From Brachyspira catarrhinii (lineage in GTDB: Bacteria > Spirochaetota > Brachyspiria > Brachyspirales > Brachyspiraceae): DNA of 12,497 nt. This document shows positions 11,540 through 12,497 of this stretch, in pieces. Below the pieces are notes generated by a model, which made no database searches, was not told where the DNA came from, and saw only the letters and a program-made list of their open reading frames with translations. Both the position numbers and the translations under genes were made by a program. The stretch covers positions 1 to 12,497 of the forward strand of contig NZ_SJDU01000028.1 in NCBI RefSeq assembly GCF_005518285.1. Reading direction: 5' to 3'. Every line of letters starts with the position of its first letter. Within the stretch, counting starts at the first letter, position 1.

Positions 11540-12497
11540 TTATCTCTTAAGCGCTATAACTTCTTGAAGCATTTGGTCTGCAGTAGTTATAGTTCTCGCG
11601 TTGGATTGAAAGCCTCTTTGAGTCACTATCATATCGGTAAACTGTTCGCTCAAATCGACATTCGACATTTCCAAAGTTCCCGCTTTAATAGAACCTCTGC
11701 CCTCGAACGCGGCAGGTCCGATATTTGCCGCTCCAGAGTTATTGCTTTCCACAAATAGAGTGTCTCCCGCTTTTTCGAGTCCGCTCGCATTATTGAATTT
11801 AGCCAAAGCGACTTGTCCTAATGTTTTTCTGTTTCCGTTTGTAAATACTCCCGTTATCTGTCCGCTATCGTCAATACTGAATCCTTCCAACATTCCCATA
11901 GTGTATCCGTCTTGCTCGATTGCTTTAGTAGTGGAAGGAGATTCAAATTGAGTGATTCCATTAAATAAACCAGAAGTTCCGAGAGTCAAATTAATAGTTT
12001 GTTCTACTTCGCCTTCCGTTCCAGGATATGTGAAAGAAACATTTGGCATTAAAACTCCTTCCTCTTGAGTTTCACCTCCATCGCTAACGGATATTAAAGA
12101 ACCCGCATCGTTAAATACTAATTGAAAAGTATTATTTCCTCCTCCTTGAATAGGCTCTCCCGCCGAAACGCTTACGCTTCCTTCCGTAGCATCGGGAATT
12201 TCTATAACCATATCCCATCTATTTACATCCGTTCTATTGAAAGTCGCTCTTAATTGTCGAGGTATTCCCGTAGAATCGTAAACGGTAATATCGGATTGAT
12301 GATAATCGGAATTCTTTTGCAAATTGCAGAAGAAAGTAGTATTTTCCGTAGCCCTCGCAGGGTCCTTTGAACCTACAGGAATAATCAAATCTTCAACTCC
12401 AGCCGCCGTATTAATTATCATCTCTCCCGTTTCGTCCATTTGAGCATTCCAGCCCTGAACTTTATAACCGTTTGAAGGATTGACAAAATAACCGTCT
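11540..12497 (-). CDS. flgE: flagellar hook protein FlgE, C-terminal 318 residues (5' end outside window)
   Basis: FlgE polymerises into the hook joining the basal body to the periplasmic flagellar filament. The frame is open to the right edge (first whole codon at 12494-12496); before the first ATG in the window (12437) come 19 more residues typical of FlgE (DGYFVNPSNGYKVQGW), so that ATG is not the start. The middle holds the hook D2 region, and the last 50 residues are the rod/hook C-terminal domain (SNVDLSEQFTDMIVTQRGF, then QMLQEVIALKR). A Lys (codon 12365-12367) and a Cys followed by Asn (12326-12328) stand 13 residues apart, like Lys165 and Cys178-Asn179 of Treponema denticola FlgE, which form the lysinoalanine cross-link of spirochete hooks. 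It heads the visible part of the flgE-flbD-motA-motB operon. Confidence 0.96.
   Translation of the reverse strand, partial: DGYFVNPSNGYKVQGWNAQMDETGEMIINTAAGVEDLIIPVGSKDPARATENTTFFCNLQKNSDYHQSDITVYDSTGIPRQLRATFNRTDVNRWDMVIEIPDATEGSVSVSAGEPIQGGGNNTFQLVFNDAGSLISVSDGGETQEEGVLMPNVSFTYPGTEGEVEQTINLTLGTSGLFNGITQFESPSTTKAIEQDGYTMGMLEGFSIDDSGQITGVFTNGNRKTLGQVALAKFNNASGLEKAGDTLFVESNNSGAANIGPAAFEGRGSIKAGTLEMSNVDLSEQFTDMIVTQRGFQSNARTITTADQMLQEVIALKR

Noticed and set aside
12437..12439. ATG at 12437-12439 as the start of flgE
   Set aside because: The frame stays open upstream to the window edge and encodes conserved FlgE residues, so the gene is cut by the window, not started there.

Overview
The window is AT-rich (roughly 70% A+T by eye) and most likely comes from the chromosome of a spirochete of the genus Brachyspira. 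The reasons are the spirochete-type flagellar gene order flgE-flbD-motA-motB, a Lys/Cys-Asn arrangement in FlgE like the one spirochetes use to cross-link the hook, the strong AT bias with A/T-rich wobble positions, and the mix of single-copy housekeeping genes (map, an rluF-type pseudouridine synthase, a bactofilin). The species cannot be fixed from the sequence alone.

Layout. (1) Positions 1-1400 are accessory-looking DNA on the + strand. A nested palindrome (57-128) overlaps a candidate promoter. It is followed by four tiny genes (184-558, 555-716, 688-915, 912-1007) joined by ATGA or larger overlaps, none with a recognised function. After them comes about 200 bp of non-coding DNA (1014-1217) in which short T-runs recur every 10-11 bp, the helical repeat. 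(2) 1400-2692 (-) encodes a 430-residue protein of unknown function. (3) 2845-4086 (-) is a bactofilin-map pair with a good promoter in front of the bactofilin. (4) 4172-7128 (-) holds a large cytoplasmic family-2 glycoside hydrolase followed by an RluF-type rRNA pseudouridine synthase. (5) 7129-7550 is a gene-poor gap. It holds a + strand promoter/RBS and the first codons of a phosphoglycerate mutase gene that stops after 13 codons and runs into an unrelated reading-frame tail, so it looks like a chimeric gene remnant. (6) 7551-8474 (-) is a family-8 glycosyltransferase with a perfect-consensus promoter and a roughly 125-nt leader containing a pentanucleotide tandem repeat. (7) 8652-12497 (-) is the flagellar operon: the 3' part of flgE (cut by the right edge), flbD, motA and motB, then an RlmI-like SAM-dependent methyltransferase 25 bp behind motB.

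How the genes work together. FlgE forms the hook, MotA/MotB form the stator that drives the periplasmic flagella, and FlbD is a small accessory protein of these motility operons, so the right third is one motility unit read right to left. The trailing methyltransferase probably shares its transcript but acts on rRNA. The bactofilin (cytoskeletal polymer) and Map (N-terminal methionine removal) are co-transcribed without an obvious functional link. The glycoside hydrolase degrades imported or cytosolic glycosides, and the GT8 enzyme probably decorates a surface glycan. No rRNA, tRNA, CRISPR array, transposase or integrase was found.
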